DNA from: an uncultured Bacteroidota bacterium
Lineage (GTDB): Bacteria > Bacteroidota > Bacteroidia > Chitinophagales > LD1
Length of the DNA stretch: 64,000 nt
Direction: 5' to 3'
NCBI GenBank assembly: GCA_903919075.1
Contig: CAIXGR010000070.1
Location: 1 to 64,000 of the forward strand
The notes under the pieces: model-generated
What the model was told of the DNA's origin: nothing
Database searches by the model: none
What the model saw: only the letters and a program-made list of their open reading frames with translations
Part shown: piece after piece, positions 35,930-44,137 of the stretch
How positions within the stretch are numbered: the stretch's first letter is position 1
How the letters are laid out: every line of letters starts with the position of its first letter
Position numbers and translations under genes: made by a program

Positions 35930-37669
35930 CTATTCTATTTTTAAATAGTCAATGATACTGTACTTATCATCTTTTAAAAAAGGAATATTAGATTGCGTAT
36001 ACCATGTGCCATCCTGATATAACGGTGAGCCAACCCAAAGGAACATGTGTTTATCTGGTATTTTGGCTAAGTCTTTTCCTATGTCTGCTTTTTCAACTCC
36101 ATCAATTAAAAAGCGCACATGGTCTGGGTACCAATAAATTTCATAAGTGTGGAAATAATTAAAAAAATCTTTATTGAATTGGTCGCCATTCCATGCAAGT
36201 GCATAGGGTGTTAAACGATTAATGCTTTCACCGGTGTGCGCTTTAATAGATTCTTTTGGTTTTAATTTTACGTTGGCATCGCGCATGTAATCAACTACCG
36301 AGTACGTAATTAGAGGATAAGGGTCCCAAAATGTTTTAGGGTCTTTTGTTGCACTCCATATTTCAAAATCAATTTCATAAAGTTGTACCCCTTGCCCATT
36401 ACGTATATAGTTATACGGATTGGTAGTGTCAATGGGGTCAACATCACGCTGATAAAGCCAAAGGTTATGTATTATTCCGTTGGGCGTGCCGGTTTCGTTC
36501 ATCATTTGCGCAAATTTTGCCCTTACAGTAATATGACCGTATTTGAATGACGGGCCAAAAATAAACTCGCCCCATGTTTTTTTATAATCATTTCCCTTCG
36601 ATTTTGGGATAGTTAATTTAATGCCATTGGTATCGATACTAAAATTTTCTTTGCGTGTTCCATAATCTGCCTTTACAAAATCGGCTTTCGCAATAAAGCC
36701 CCGCATAAAATCGCGGTCTTTCCAAGATTCATTAATTACACCTTTGTACCAGCCGCTACAAGTATCACAAAGCCGTTTTTCGTCGTGGTTTTTTGGGATA
36801 TAAATGTTATTAGCAGTTATGTCGTTTACTTTATCAAAGTATTCATCTAAAAAAACAAATTTGAAATGATGTGGGCCAACATATAGCATGTTGTTAAAAT
36901 ATTTTTCTCCCCGGTTGGTTATCGCATCCTTCTTTACTACAGCAAAAGGGTTGACAATTTTTAGGTCAAGATTGTCACTCATTAATAGGTCGTCCTTATC
37001 AGGTTGTATAAGCACCATAAACTCATAATTACCTGGCCGGGCGGGGTCTTTGTCTGGATCGTAATTAAATTCTCCTTTGGCGTTTAAACCAATGCGGTAG
37101 GGTATTTTTACAATTGCTTCTTTGCCGGCTTGTATCGTTACACTTATAAGTTTAGAATCGCCATAATAGTTGTCGAGATATTGGTTGCTGTTTAAATTAA
37201 TTGAATCATCAGTTGGAAACCAATAAGTAGTGTTTTGGTAAAACAGCCGAGCGTAATAAGTTTTGTTTTGGGCAGAGGTGTTTTTAATTGTTACCTCGGC
37301 ATAAGCACTATCTTTTGTAAGGCAAGTGTTAGGGAAACAAACTTCTGCAAATTTCCAAACAGTATCTGCAGTGTGATAAATGCACCGGTTGCTATACACA
37401 TGTGTGTATTGCAAGTTTAGCGTAGGGCTATAGCCCATGGGTTTGAATAGGTCCTTATCGTTCTCTGCAAAACTTTGGTTGAGTTTATTGTCCTTATAAT
37501 AATCATCAGGCAACTTATATAGAAGATACTTTTGATCGAAGTAATCTTTCAAAGTACGCTGAGGCCTGCTTTTGCTATAAGTTGATATATCGTTATGGTG
37601 TTTGCAGGAGGAAAGAGCGATGAAAAATAAAACCAACAGCCGCAAAAACTTTACTCGGAATTTAATCAT
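35930..37669 (-). CDS. Glycoside hydrolase family 16-type lipoprotein
   Basis: A 579-residue lipoprotein: the signal ends in ALSSC (C22), so it is probably outer-membrane anchored. Residues 30-300 form an N-terminal region I do not recognise, beta-rich with a CDTCSGWYKG segment near 305. The C-terminal GH16-like domain (about 330-579) has the catalytic pattern E432-I-D-F-E436, then SAT, where the two glutamates are nucleophile and acid/base. It also has the typical strand VRFLIDGVEKADIGK. GH16 enzymes cut beta-1,3/1,4-glucans, agar or carrageenan; no polysaccharide-utilisation partners (SusC/D) are adjacent. The start was set at ATG 37669 to place the lipobox properly; a longer frame opens at 37684. 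Confidence 0.82.
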   Translation of the reverse strand: MIKFRVKFLRLLVLFFIALSSCKHHNDISTYSKSRPQRTLKDYFDQKYLLYKLPDDYYKDNKLNQSFAENDKDLFKPMGYSPTLNLQYTHVYSNRCIYHTADTVWKFAEVCFPNTCLTKDSAYAEVTIKNTSAQNKTYYARLFYQNTTYWFPTDDSINLNSNQYLDNYYGDSKLISVTIQAGKEAIVKIPYRIGLNAKGEFNYDPDKDPARPGNYEFMVLIQPDKDDLLMSDNLDLKIVNPFAVVKKDAITNRGEKYFNNMLYVGPHHFKFVFLDEYFDKVNDITANNIYIPKNHDEKRLCDTCSGWYKGVINESWKDRDFMRGFIAKADFVKADYGTRKENFSIDTNGIKLTIPKSKGNDYKKTWGEFIFGPSFKYGHITVRAKFAQMMNETGTPNGIIHNLWLYQRDVDPIDTTNPYNYIRNGQGVQLYEIDFEIWSATKDPKTFWDPYPLITYSVVDYMRDANVKLKPKESIKAHTGESINRLTPYALAWNGDQFNKDFFNYFHTYEIYWYPDHVRFLIDGVEKADIGKDLAKIPDKHMFLWVGSPLYQDGTWYTQSNIPFLKDDKYSIIDYLKIE

Positions 37670-37770
37670 GGGATAAATATACATAGTTTGTTTTTCAAGT
37701 TAAATCGTATTTTATTAGGACGAAAAAAGCAATTGCTATAGGGGTAATATAGATATAAATTTGAGACATA

Positions 37771-37806
37771 AAAAAACCGGCACTACATTTTGTAACACCG
37801 GTTTAT
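37771..37806 (-). terminator. Rho-independent terminator of the second C10 peptidase gene
   Basis: On the minus strand, aaccggtg and its partner (37797-37803 with 37774-37780, ccggttt/aaaccgg) form a hairpin followed by a T run, 22 bases past the peptidase stop. Confidence 0.75.
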
Positions 37807-37827
37807 AAAAATATAAAAGGCCGCAGA

Positions 37828-40323
37828 TTATTTTGCGATAATAAATTTCTGTCTTTGAATTATACCGTTGTTTTCAATCTCAAAAATATAAACGCCGTTG
37901 CTTAGTGTTGCAGTGTTTATATCCTGAATATTCACTCCGGCAAATGAAGCTTTTTCCTGGTTCATTACCCGTTGACCGGTAAGGTTATAAATATTCATTC
38001 TGGCAACTCCGTCATTGTCGCTGGCAAACTGAATGGTTAAATTATTTTGCGCCGGATTAGGGTACAACCTGATAGTATTTAAATCAGTGTTAGCTTCGGC
38101 TTGTTGCAAATCAATATGTGCATTGCCAGTAATATTCACAGTAAAATCTTGCACACCGCCGTAGGTATAAGTGGCGCATGGGTTGGTTTGATAAGCGCCA
38201 TACTGCATTTGTATTCTCATACGGGTAGGGCCATTAAGTGCAGTTGTTGGTATTGTAAATGCTTTGCTCTGTGCAGTTTTGCCTGTTACTTTTACTACAG
38301 TTTCACCTGCATCGGTAAATACGCCATTATGATTGAAGTCAATATAAACTGTCCAGTATTCAGCGTATGATGTGCCCGAAAAGCCAGGTGTTAGTGTAAT
38401 AGTATTGCTTGAACCGCCTACAAGATTTGTGCTAAGATTGGTGTAATTGGTATAACCTGCTGCAGCACTGGTATTATTGATGGAACCTAATTTTATATTT
38501 TTAATGTACTCGTAAGTAGAGGTTGTTGCAGTTGATGCACAATAGCTAATAGCGCAACCGGTAGTTGTAAATGATGCTGCAGTGCCAAATGAACTTGAGC
38601 CACTGCTGCAAACTGCTTGAACTGAAAACTGGTAAGCAGTACAAACAGTAAGTCCGGTTATTGCATATGAAGTTGATGTTAACCCTGTAATAGTATTCCA
38701 TGATGAGGCTGATGAAGCTTTCCATTGCAGGTTGTAACTGCTAGCGCCCGAAACAGAGCCCCAAGAAAGCGTTGCGCTGGTATCGTTAATACTTGCAGAA
38801 GCTAAACTTGCGGGAACACCACATGAAGTACCGGTGGTGGCAAAAGTATTAGCAGTAGTAAAAGTTGATGGGCCACTTGAACAAACCGACTGAACCTGCC
38901 ATTGATAATTGGTGCCGGAAACCAAGCTATTTGCAGTATATGAGTTGGTTCCTGAGGTTGCAGTGGTCCACGACCCTGCACCCACAACCTGGTATTGAAT
39001 ATTATAGCTAGTAGCGCCGCTTGCTGCTGCCCAACTAAAAGTAGCAGAAGAAGTAGTAATACCCGAAGTTGTTGGGCTTGTAGGGGCACCACAGCTACTT
39101 ACAACATTGGGCTGTATACCTATTAAAGCGCCATTATCACTCGAAAATTTATAGCCGCTTACACTCAAATTCGTAAGACTGAAATATCCATTATCAAATC
39201 CGCCCCATCCCCAATTCATGTGGAATAAGTTGTTAGGTTCATAGCCATCCACTACCCAGGTATGCCCGCCTGCAGCAGGGTCGGTGCCTTGGTATTGTAC
39301 TACGCGATTAGCATTTAATTCATTAGTAATTAAAGTAACCCATCCCGAGGCTGTGTAGCTTGATGATTTTACACCTTTAAGTGTGGTTGGGTTATATCCA
39401 AAATAATTAACATAGGCTTGTTGAGCGCAAGGTTTTCCTGCGCCGGCTTCAGATTGCAATACCCATGCACCACTGCCGCCTTGGTTATCGTCGCCATAAT
39501 CCATGGCAACTGCTACTCCACACTCATACATCAATAAATCAACTGCTGAATCTTGTGCACCGGTGGTGGTAGGTGTTAGTACATTTGGCATATTAGCCCA
39601 TTGAAATGTTGTAGCACCAAAATTAGCCGACTGCACGCCATAGTTATATGAAAACGCAGGAGTGGCATCATTGTATGAATATGAACCAGTGCCTTGTGCG
39701 GGGTAGTTCCAATATTTCATTATCTGCGCCATAGCTGTAGCTACGCAACCGGTAACAGCGCGTTGTTGATCGGTGCTGTTGTATGGGCAAAATAAATTAT
39801 ATATATAGGGTGGTGGCGTTGAAATATCATTTTCCTGGTCCCAGGTGGTAGCTAAAAGCGGACCTACAGTACCGGCTTTTTGCATGCCGGGGTTTTGACC
39901 TTGTTTGTAGGCTGTCCATTGAGTTGTAAGATTAGCATCAGCCTGAATACCCATACGTTGAGCTGAAACAATTTTTACACTGGCTTCATTCATCCAATCG
40001 CCAAAACCGGTATGGCTGCCACCGGTGCGAAAATAAGATTCGGTAGAGTAGCCTATTACCGGTTCAATGTTATCGTAACCGGTAACAATTACAAATCCTT
40101 TAACAGGTGCCATATCAAATACATAAAAATCTACTGAGCCGTCGTCCTCAACTTGCTTATATTTCAAATTTGCAGTTAATGAAGTTTGATCATGAACATT
40201 AGAGGCGTTTATTTTGAAAAATGTAAGCGCTACATTTTTAGCATCAGCCTCATTAATAGTTCCGGCAAAAAGCCTGCCGCAGGCAATAAACAGTGCAAAT
40301 AGAATTGCGAAAACGTTTTTCAT
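37828..40323 (-). CDS. C10 cysteine peptidase with FN3 and GEVED domains, T9SS-secreted (copy 2)
   Basis: An 831-residue paralogue of the peptidase at 21952-24423, in the opposite orientation. The domain order is the same: signal peptide (1-20), propeptide (DFYVFDMAPVKGFVIVTGYD), catalytic domain with C193 (VTGCVATAMAQIMKYW) and H354 (GGHTWVVDGYE), and two FN3 domains (from about 405 to 585). A GEVED domain (EYWTVYIDFNHNGVF) and a T9SS type A sorting domain with LYPNPAQNNLTIQF, ending in QKFIIAK, follow. A short insertion before the nucleophile (NDISTPPPYIYNLF) distinguishes it from copy 1. Both copies keep all catalytic residues, so both are probably active. Confidence 0.93.
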   Translation of the reverse strand: MKNVFAILFALFIACGRLFAGTINEADAKNVALTFFKINASNVHDQTSLTANLKYKQVEDDGSVDFYVFDMAPVKGFVIVTGYDNIEPVIGYSTESYFRTGGSHTGFGDWMNEASVKIVSAQRMGIQADANLTTQWTAYKQGQNPGMQKAGTVGPLLATTWDQENDISTPPPYIYNLFCPYNSTDQQRAVTGCVATAMAQIMKYWNYPAQGTGSYSYNDATPAFSYNYGVQSANFGATTFQWANMPNVLTPTTTGAQDSAVDLLMYECGVAVAMDYGDDNQGGSGAWVLQSEAGAGKPCAQQAYVNYFGYNPTTLKGVKSSSYTASGWVTLITNELNANRVVQYQGTDPAAGGHTWVVDGYEPNNLFHMNWGWGGFDNGYFSLTNLSVSGYKFSSDNGALIGIQPNVVSSCGAPTSPTTSGITTSSATFSWAAASGATSYNIQYQVVGAGSWTTATSGTNSYTANSLVSGTNYQWQVQSVCSSGPSTFTTANTFATTGTSCGVPASLASASINDTSATLSWGSVSGASSYNLQWKASSASSWNTITGLTSTSYAITGLTVCTAYQFSVQAVCSSGSSSFGTAASFTTTGCAISYCASTATTSTYEYIKNIKLGSINNTSAAAGYTNYTNLSTNLVGGSSNTITLTPGFSGTSYAEYWTVYIDFNHNGVFTDAGETVVKVTGKTAQSKAFTIPTTALNGPTRMRIQMQYGAYQTNPCATYTYGGVQDFTVNITGNAHIDLQQAEANTDLNTIRLYPNPAQNNLTIQFASDNDGVARMNIYNLTGQRVMNQEKASFAGVNIQDINTATLSNGVYIFEIENNGIIQRQKFIIAK

Positions 40324-40554
40324 AGTAGTAATTTTTTAATGCCAACAAATATATGCTTTAGGTGGAGCATAGCAAAAAATAAAGAGGCCATTTATAGGCG
40401 CAATAATGGCGGAAAATCATATAAGAAAGGGCATAGTGTTGGAATTGTTAAAAGCGCGCGGGAAATAAAAACTATAAATTCATGTCCGGTTTGTGGGAAG
40501 TGGTTCGTTATAAGACGGAATTCAATATTTACTAACTTTTAAAACAAAAAGACT

Positions 40555-40896
40555 ATGGAAAAATTCATGTATCTTTTCAGAGGTGGGATGGACCCAAATG
40601 CATCTCCCGAAGCAATGCAGGCCCAAATGCAAAAATGGCAAAACTGGATGCAGTCGCTTCAAAAAAGCAATAACCTGGTAGCAGGCGAACCGTTACAAAA
40701 CAGCGGCAAACAATTAAACGGCTCTAAAAAAGTTGTAACCGACGGCCCGTTTATTGAAGCTAAAGAAATGGTAGGAGGCTACCTGATTGTAAACGCAAAA
40801 AGTCTTGATGATGCAGTAGAATTGGCTAAGGGATGCCCTATTTTCGAATCAGATGGAAAATTAGAGGTACGGCCTATCCAGAAAATGGATATGTAA
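40555..40896 (+). CDS. DGPF-domain (YCII-related) protein
   Basis: A 113-residue protein with the DGPF motif in KKVVTDGPFIEAKEMVGGY and an N-terminal segment (MEKFMYLFRGGMD) typical of YCII/DGPF proteins (PF03795). These small ferredoxin-like-fold proteins are commonly encoded next to ECF42-type sigma factors, as here; the sigma gene begins 13 bases downstream. A DGPF gene is usually a target or partner of that sigma factor. Enzymatic activity is not established. The start ATG 40555 gives the standard N-terminus. Confidence 0.9.
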   Translation: MEKFMYLFRGGMDPNASPEAMQAQMQKWQNWMQSLQKSNNLVAGEPLQNSGKQLNGSKKVVTDGPFIEAKEMVGGYLIVNAKSLDDAVELAKGCPIFESDGKLEVRPIQKMDM

Positions 40897-40909
40897 GCTA
40901 GATCATTTT

Positions 40910-42172
40910 ATGTACGGTACTGATAACACAGAAACCAACACAACAGCTGACCATCTTTTTCGCCATGAGGCGGGAAAGATGGTTGCTGTTTTAACGCGCA
41001 TTTTCGGCTTTAAAAATATTGAGCAGGCCGAAGATATTGTTCAAGATACCATGCTGCGTGCGCTTGAAACATGGAAGTATGGAAAAATGCCGGCTAACCC
41101 CAGAGCGTGGTTATACAAAGCGGCAAAAAATAAAGCTATTGATATTATTAGAAGAGAGCAGGTTAAGCATAAAATTGAGAATGAAATATCGATAATGCTT
41201 AAATCGGAATACACGCTTTCGCCCACCGTTAATGAAATGTTTACCGAGCATGAAATACGCGACAGCCAATTGCGGATGATGTTTGCCTGTTGCCATCCTT
41301 CTGTTTCAAGCGAGGCGCAAATAACATTAATGCTGAAAACCTTGTGCGGGTTAAGTACCGGTGAAATTGCCAACGCTTTTTTAACCAATGAAGAAACAAT
41401 TCAAAAAAAGCTTTATCGCACCAAGCAAAAGCTGCGCGATGAAAATATTTCGCTCAGTTATCCTGGTGCCGATTCAATGCCGTTAAGAACAGAGGCTGTG
41501 CTGAAAGCCTTGTATTTATTATTTAATGAAGGTTACAATTCATCGCATTCAGAAAAATTGATTCGAGAAGATTTATGCGAGGAGGCAATGCGCCTAACTA
41601 TATTATTGCTTGAAAACCCAGGCACGGATTTGCCGCAAACCCGTGCACTGCTTTCATTAATGTGTTTTCAGGTGTCTCGTTTTAGTGCACGTATTGATGA
41701 TAAAGGATATATAGTACTTTTAAAAGACCAGGATAGAAACCAATGGAGTAAATTTTTTATTGATAAAGGAAATGAGTACCTCACATCATCAGCATCCGGT
41801 GATAATATCCACGAGTTTCATATTGAAGCTGCCATTGCTTCTATTCACGCCAATGCACCTTCGTACGAAAAAACGGATTGGAAAGCAATATTGGGGTTAT
41901 ACAATACTTTGCTCGAAACAAGCAACAACCCTATGGTAAGGTTAAACCGGTGCTTGGTAGTAGGAGAGGTGCAGGGTTATGAAAAAGCAATTGCAGAACT
42001 TAAAAAAATGAAAGAATTGGAAGAGACCTGCTATTATAATTCTTCGTTGGCGGAAATGTATTTGAGAAATGGAAACAAAGTTGAAGCGCTGACTTTTTTT
42101 ACAAAAGCGCTATCATTTACGTTATCGAATACAGAAAGAGAGTTAATGCAACGGAAAATAAATATGTGTTAA
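40910..42172 (+). CDS. ECF sigma factor of the ECF42/SigJ-like type
   Basis: A 420-residue sigma-70-family protein, much longer than a normal ECF (about 190). Region 2 lies at about 15-85 (EDIVQDTMLRALETWKYGKMP and RAWLYKAAKNKAIDIIRRE). Region 4 lies at about 120-175 (ITLMLKTLCGLSTGEIANAFLTNEETIQKKLYRTKQKL). The C-terminal 240 residues form a helical, TPR-like extension (DUF6596-like) including LYLLFNEGYN and LALEMYLRNGNKVEALTFF-type pairs. Such extensions substitute for an anti-sigma factor in ECF42. It is transcribed with the DGPF gene. The stop is 5 bases from a convergent gene end. Confidence 0.9.
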   Translation: MYGTDNTETNTTADHLFRHEAGKMVAVLTRIFGFKNIEQAEDIVQDTMLRALETWKYGKMPANPRAWLYKAAKNKAIDIIRREQVKHKIENEISIMLKSEYTLSPTVNEMFTEHEIRDSQLRMMFACCHPSVSSEAQITLMLKTLCGLSTGEIANAFLTNEETIQKKLYRTKQKLRDENISLSYPGADSMPLRTEAVLKALYLLFNEGYNSSHSEKLIREDLCEEAMRLTILLLENPGTDLPQTRALLSLMCFQVSRFSARIDDKGYIVLLKDQDRNQWSKFFIDKGNEYLTSSASGDNIHEFHIEAAIASIHANAPSYEKTDWKAILGLYNTLLETSNNPMVRLNRCLVVGEVQGYEKAIAELKKMKELEETCYYNSSLAEMYLRNGNKVEALTFFTKALSFTLSNTERELMQRKINMC

Positions 42173-42177
42173 GGTTA

Positions 42178-43713
42178 TTACCACGTAATAACTACTTGCC
42201 CATTACCGGATTGAACACCACCGGTAAATGTAAGCGAGGTTAACTCGGTTGAGGCCCACGAAGAGCCGCCACCTGCGCCACCTGCGCCGCAATATGAACT
42301 TGCTGTGCCACCGCCGCCATAATAGCCACCACCGCCACCGGCACCGGGCCCGCCGCTAGTGCTGCACGAAGAATTATAGCCATAATTCCCACCCTGTCCA
42401 AAGCTGCCATTGGTACCTGAGCTGCCGTAACCTCCGCCATCGCTTCCTAAACCTCCACTGGTAAGTCCGCCACCGCCAGCGCCGCCGCTATTGCCGGTGC
42501 CTGCCTGGTCGGCACCATTAGCACCACCGGTAGTACATGTTCCATCGTTTCCATTGTATGAATAAGGCACGCCTCTACCGGGCCCACCGGCACCGGGCCC
42601 ACCATTAGCACAGCCTACTGCTGCGCCACCACCTGCACCGCCGGGTGTTCCTCCATACTGATTGGTTACTCCTGCAGCCGCACCGCCGCCGCCTGCTACA
42701 ATCAGAACGCTATCAAATGAGGTGCTTTCTCTCCGTACATCGGACATTCCACCGCCGCTATTGCTGCTGCCGCCACTTCCACCGCCGTTAGTTCCGTTTT
42801 GCCCGCCAATAGATGCATATAAAGTTAAGCCTGGGCTTACAACTAAGTTGCCTTTTGCGTACCCACCGTTTCCACCACTGGCATATCCATTGCTTGCGCC
42901 TTGCGCCCCGTAGCATTCAATAGTAATGCTGGTAACATTTGCTGGAACTGTAAAAGGGTTATTAGTGGATGGAGAGGAAAATGTTTGCGAACCATGAGGC
43001 TGCTGCCCGAAAGATATGTTTACGTTAGAAGATGCACTGCCGCAGGTATTGGTAACAGTCCAGCTTAATACGTACGAGTTGCCCGCAAGCCCGGTAAATA
43101 AACTATTCGGGTTTGTTGAATCAACAATATTGCCACCGGTGCCACTAACAATATGCCATGCGCCACTACCACTTGACGGAGTATTACCGGCAAGATAGGT
43201 GCTGGTTCCTGAAACATTTATTTGCCCAGGTCCGGCATCAGCCGCAGGAAGGCCACCGGTAGAAGTTACCGAAAGCATTTGAAAATTAGTTCCATCGTAT
43301 AAAACACTTACGGCTTGCCCGGTTTGTATTTCGCAACCGGTAAATGCCTGATTTACATTTTTTACAACGGGCACTGCACCATAACTGTTAACATTTAAAG
43401 TTGATGCGCCAGTATTAGTTTGATTTGAAATAAAGTAAAAAACCATACCCGCCTGATACCCGCCTATAACTGGCGAAATACTTAAATTAAAAGCATTGCC
43501 CGAGCCGGTGGTTATTCCGTAAATAAAACTGCCGTTTTGTATGGACTGAACGCTGGTTGCATCTTGCGAGCCGGTAACACTTTGTATGCCGCTTAATTTG
43601 GCATTAACACCGCTGCCAGTCAGCAAAATGGGGTGGTCAATTTGTACCTGTGCCATGGCAAAAAAGCCAAATGAAAGAACAAGGCTAAGTGTAAGAAGTT
43701 TTAAAAGGTGCAT
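42178..43713 (-). CDS. Secreted glycine-rich protein (copy 3)
   Basis: A 511-residue protein with a signal peptide (MHLLKLLTLSLVLSFGFFAMAQ). The N-terminal part (about 25-150) lacks the GINATG head of the other two copies. It carries a segment with GYQAGMVFYFISNQTNTGASTLNVN, which looks like phage-tail or surface-fibre head regions. A single Ig-like segment (ADAGPGQINVSGTSTYLAG, about 158-240) precedes the glycine-rich domain (about 240-511), with FTVPANVTSITIECYGAQGA and repeated GGGGG blocks, ending in NGQVVITW. It is most similar to the C-terminal halves of copies 1 and 2. The function is unknown; an adhesive or fibre role is inference. Confidence 0.83.
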   Translation of the reverse strand: MHLLKLLTLSLVLSFGFFAMAQVQIDHPILLTGSGVNAKLSGIQSVTGSQDATSVQSIQNGSFIYGITTGSGNAFNLSISPVIGGYQAGMVFYFISNQTNTGASTLNVNSYGAVPVVKNVNQAFTGCEIQTGQAVSVLYDGTNFQMLSVTSTGGLPAADAGPGQINVSGTSTYLAGNTPSSGSGAWHIVSGTGGNIVDSTNPNSLFTGLAGNSYVLSWTVTNTCGSASSNVNISFGQQPHGSQTFSSPSTNNPFTVPANVTSITIECYGAQGASNGYASGGNGGYAKGNLVVSPGLTLYASIGGQNGTNGGGSGGSSNSGGGMSDVRRESTSFDSVLIVAGGGGAAAGVTNQYGGTPGGAGGGAAVGCANGGPGAGGPGRGVPYSYNGNDGTCTTGGANGADQAGTGNSGGAGGGGLTSGGLGSDGGGYGSSGTNGSFGQGGNYGYNSSCSTSGGPGAGGGGGYYGGGGTASSYCGAGGAGGGSSWASTELTSLTFTGGVQSGNGQVVITW

Positions 43714-44137
43714 AAATTGTTTTTAAGATTTTGAATCCAGTCGTCTAAGATAGCACAACTACGCGAATTTTTGTTGATGGGCTGGTGTTGATTTATAAAG
43801 TTCATGTTTCTAACTGGTGATGTGGGGAGGGGATAATATAATTTAATGATTATCAAAAAAATAAATTTTATCTAAAATAAATAAATATTATTTTTGTAGT
43901 ATGAATTTAATTATTAGCCAAAATTGCAACATTACAATGCAAATAGGAAAGATAATGGCCGCGTCAGTTAGGCTTGTCTGACGATAAACATGGGTTACAA
44001 GGGGTTACACTTTTATTGCGCAAAATATTGATTTTCAGTAATTTGATTTTTTAAGTGTAACCTGTATACCATATAAATGACTAATAATACAGGAATGCGA
44101 TTATTTTTTAGTTTTACCTCCCTAAAAATTATTTCTA
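43714..44137. other. Gap with two inverted repeats before the phosphomutase gene
   Basis: This 424-base gap lies between divergent genes and has no convincing ORF. It holds a short hairpin (43962-43967 CGTCAG with 43978-43983 CTGACG, 10-base loop) and a perfect 10-bp inverted repeat GGTTACACTT (44003-44012) with AAGTGTAACC (44053-44062). GGGTTACA also occurs twice in direct orientation at 43992 and 44002. The AT-rich rest probably holds the two promoters. Confidence 0.6.
44003..44062. repeat. Perfect 10-bp inverted repeat upstream of the phosphomutase gene
   Basis: GGTTACACTT at 44003-44012 and its reverse complement AAGTGTAACC at 44053-44062, separated by 40 AT-rich bases and ending 76 bases before the ATG at 44138. 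Could be an operator pair or an RNA stem in the 5' leader. Confidence 0.6.

Noticed and set aside
40339..40542. 67-residue frame with a CPVCGKWF zinc-finger-like segment between the second C10 peptidase and the DGPF gene
   Set aside because: It covers the divergent promoter region, has no recognised family, and its composition is not protein-like apart from the CxxC pair. I leave it as probably chance, though a zinc-ribbon peptide is not excluded.
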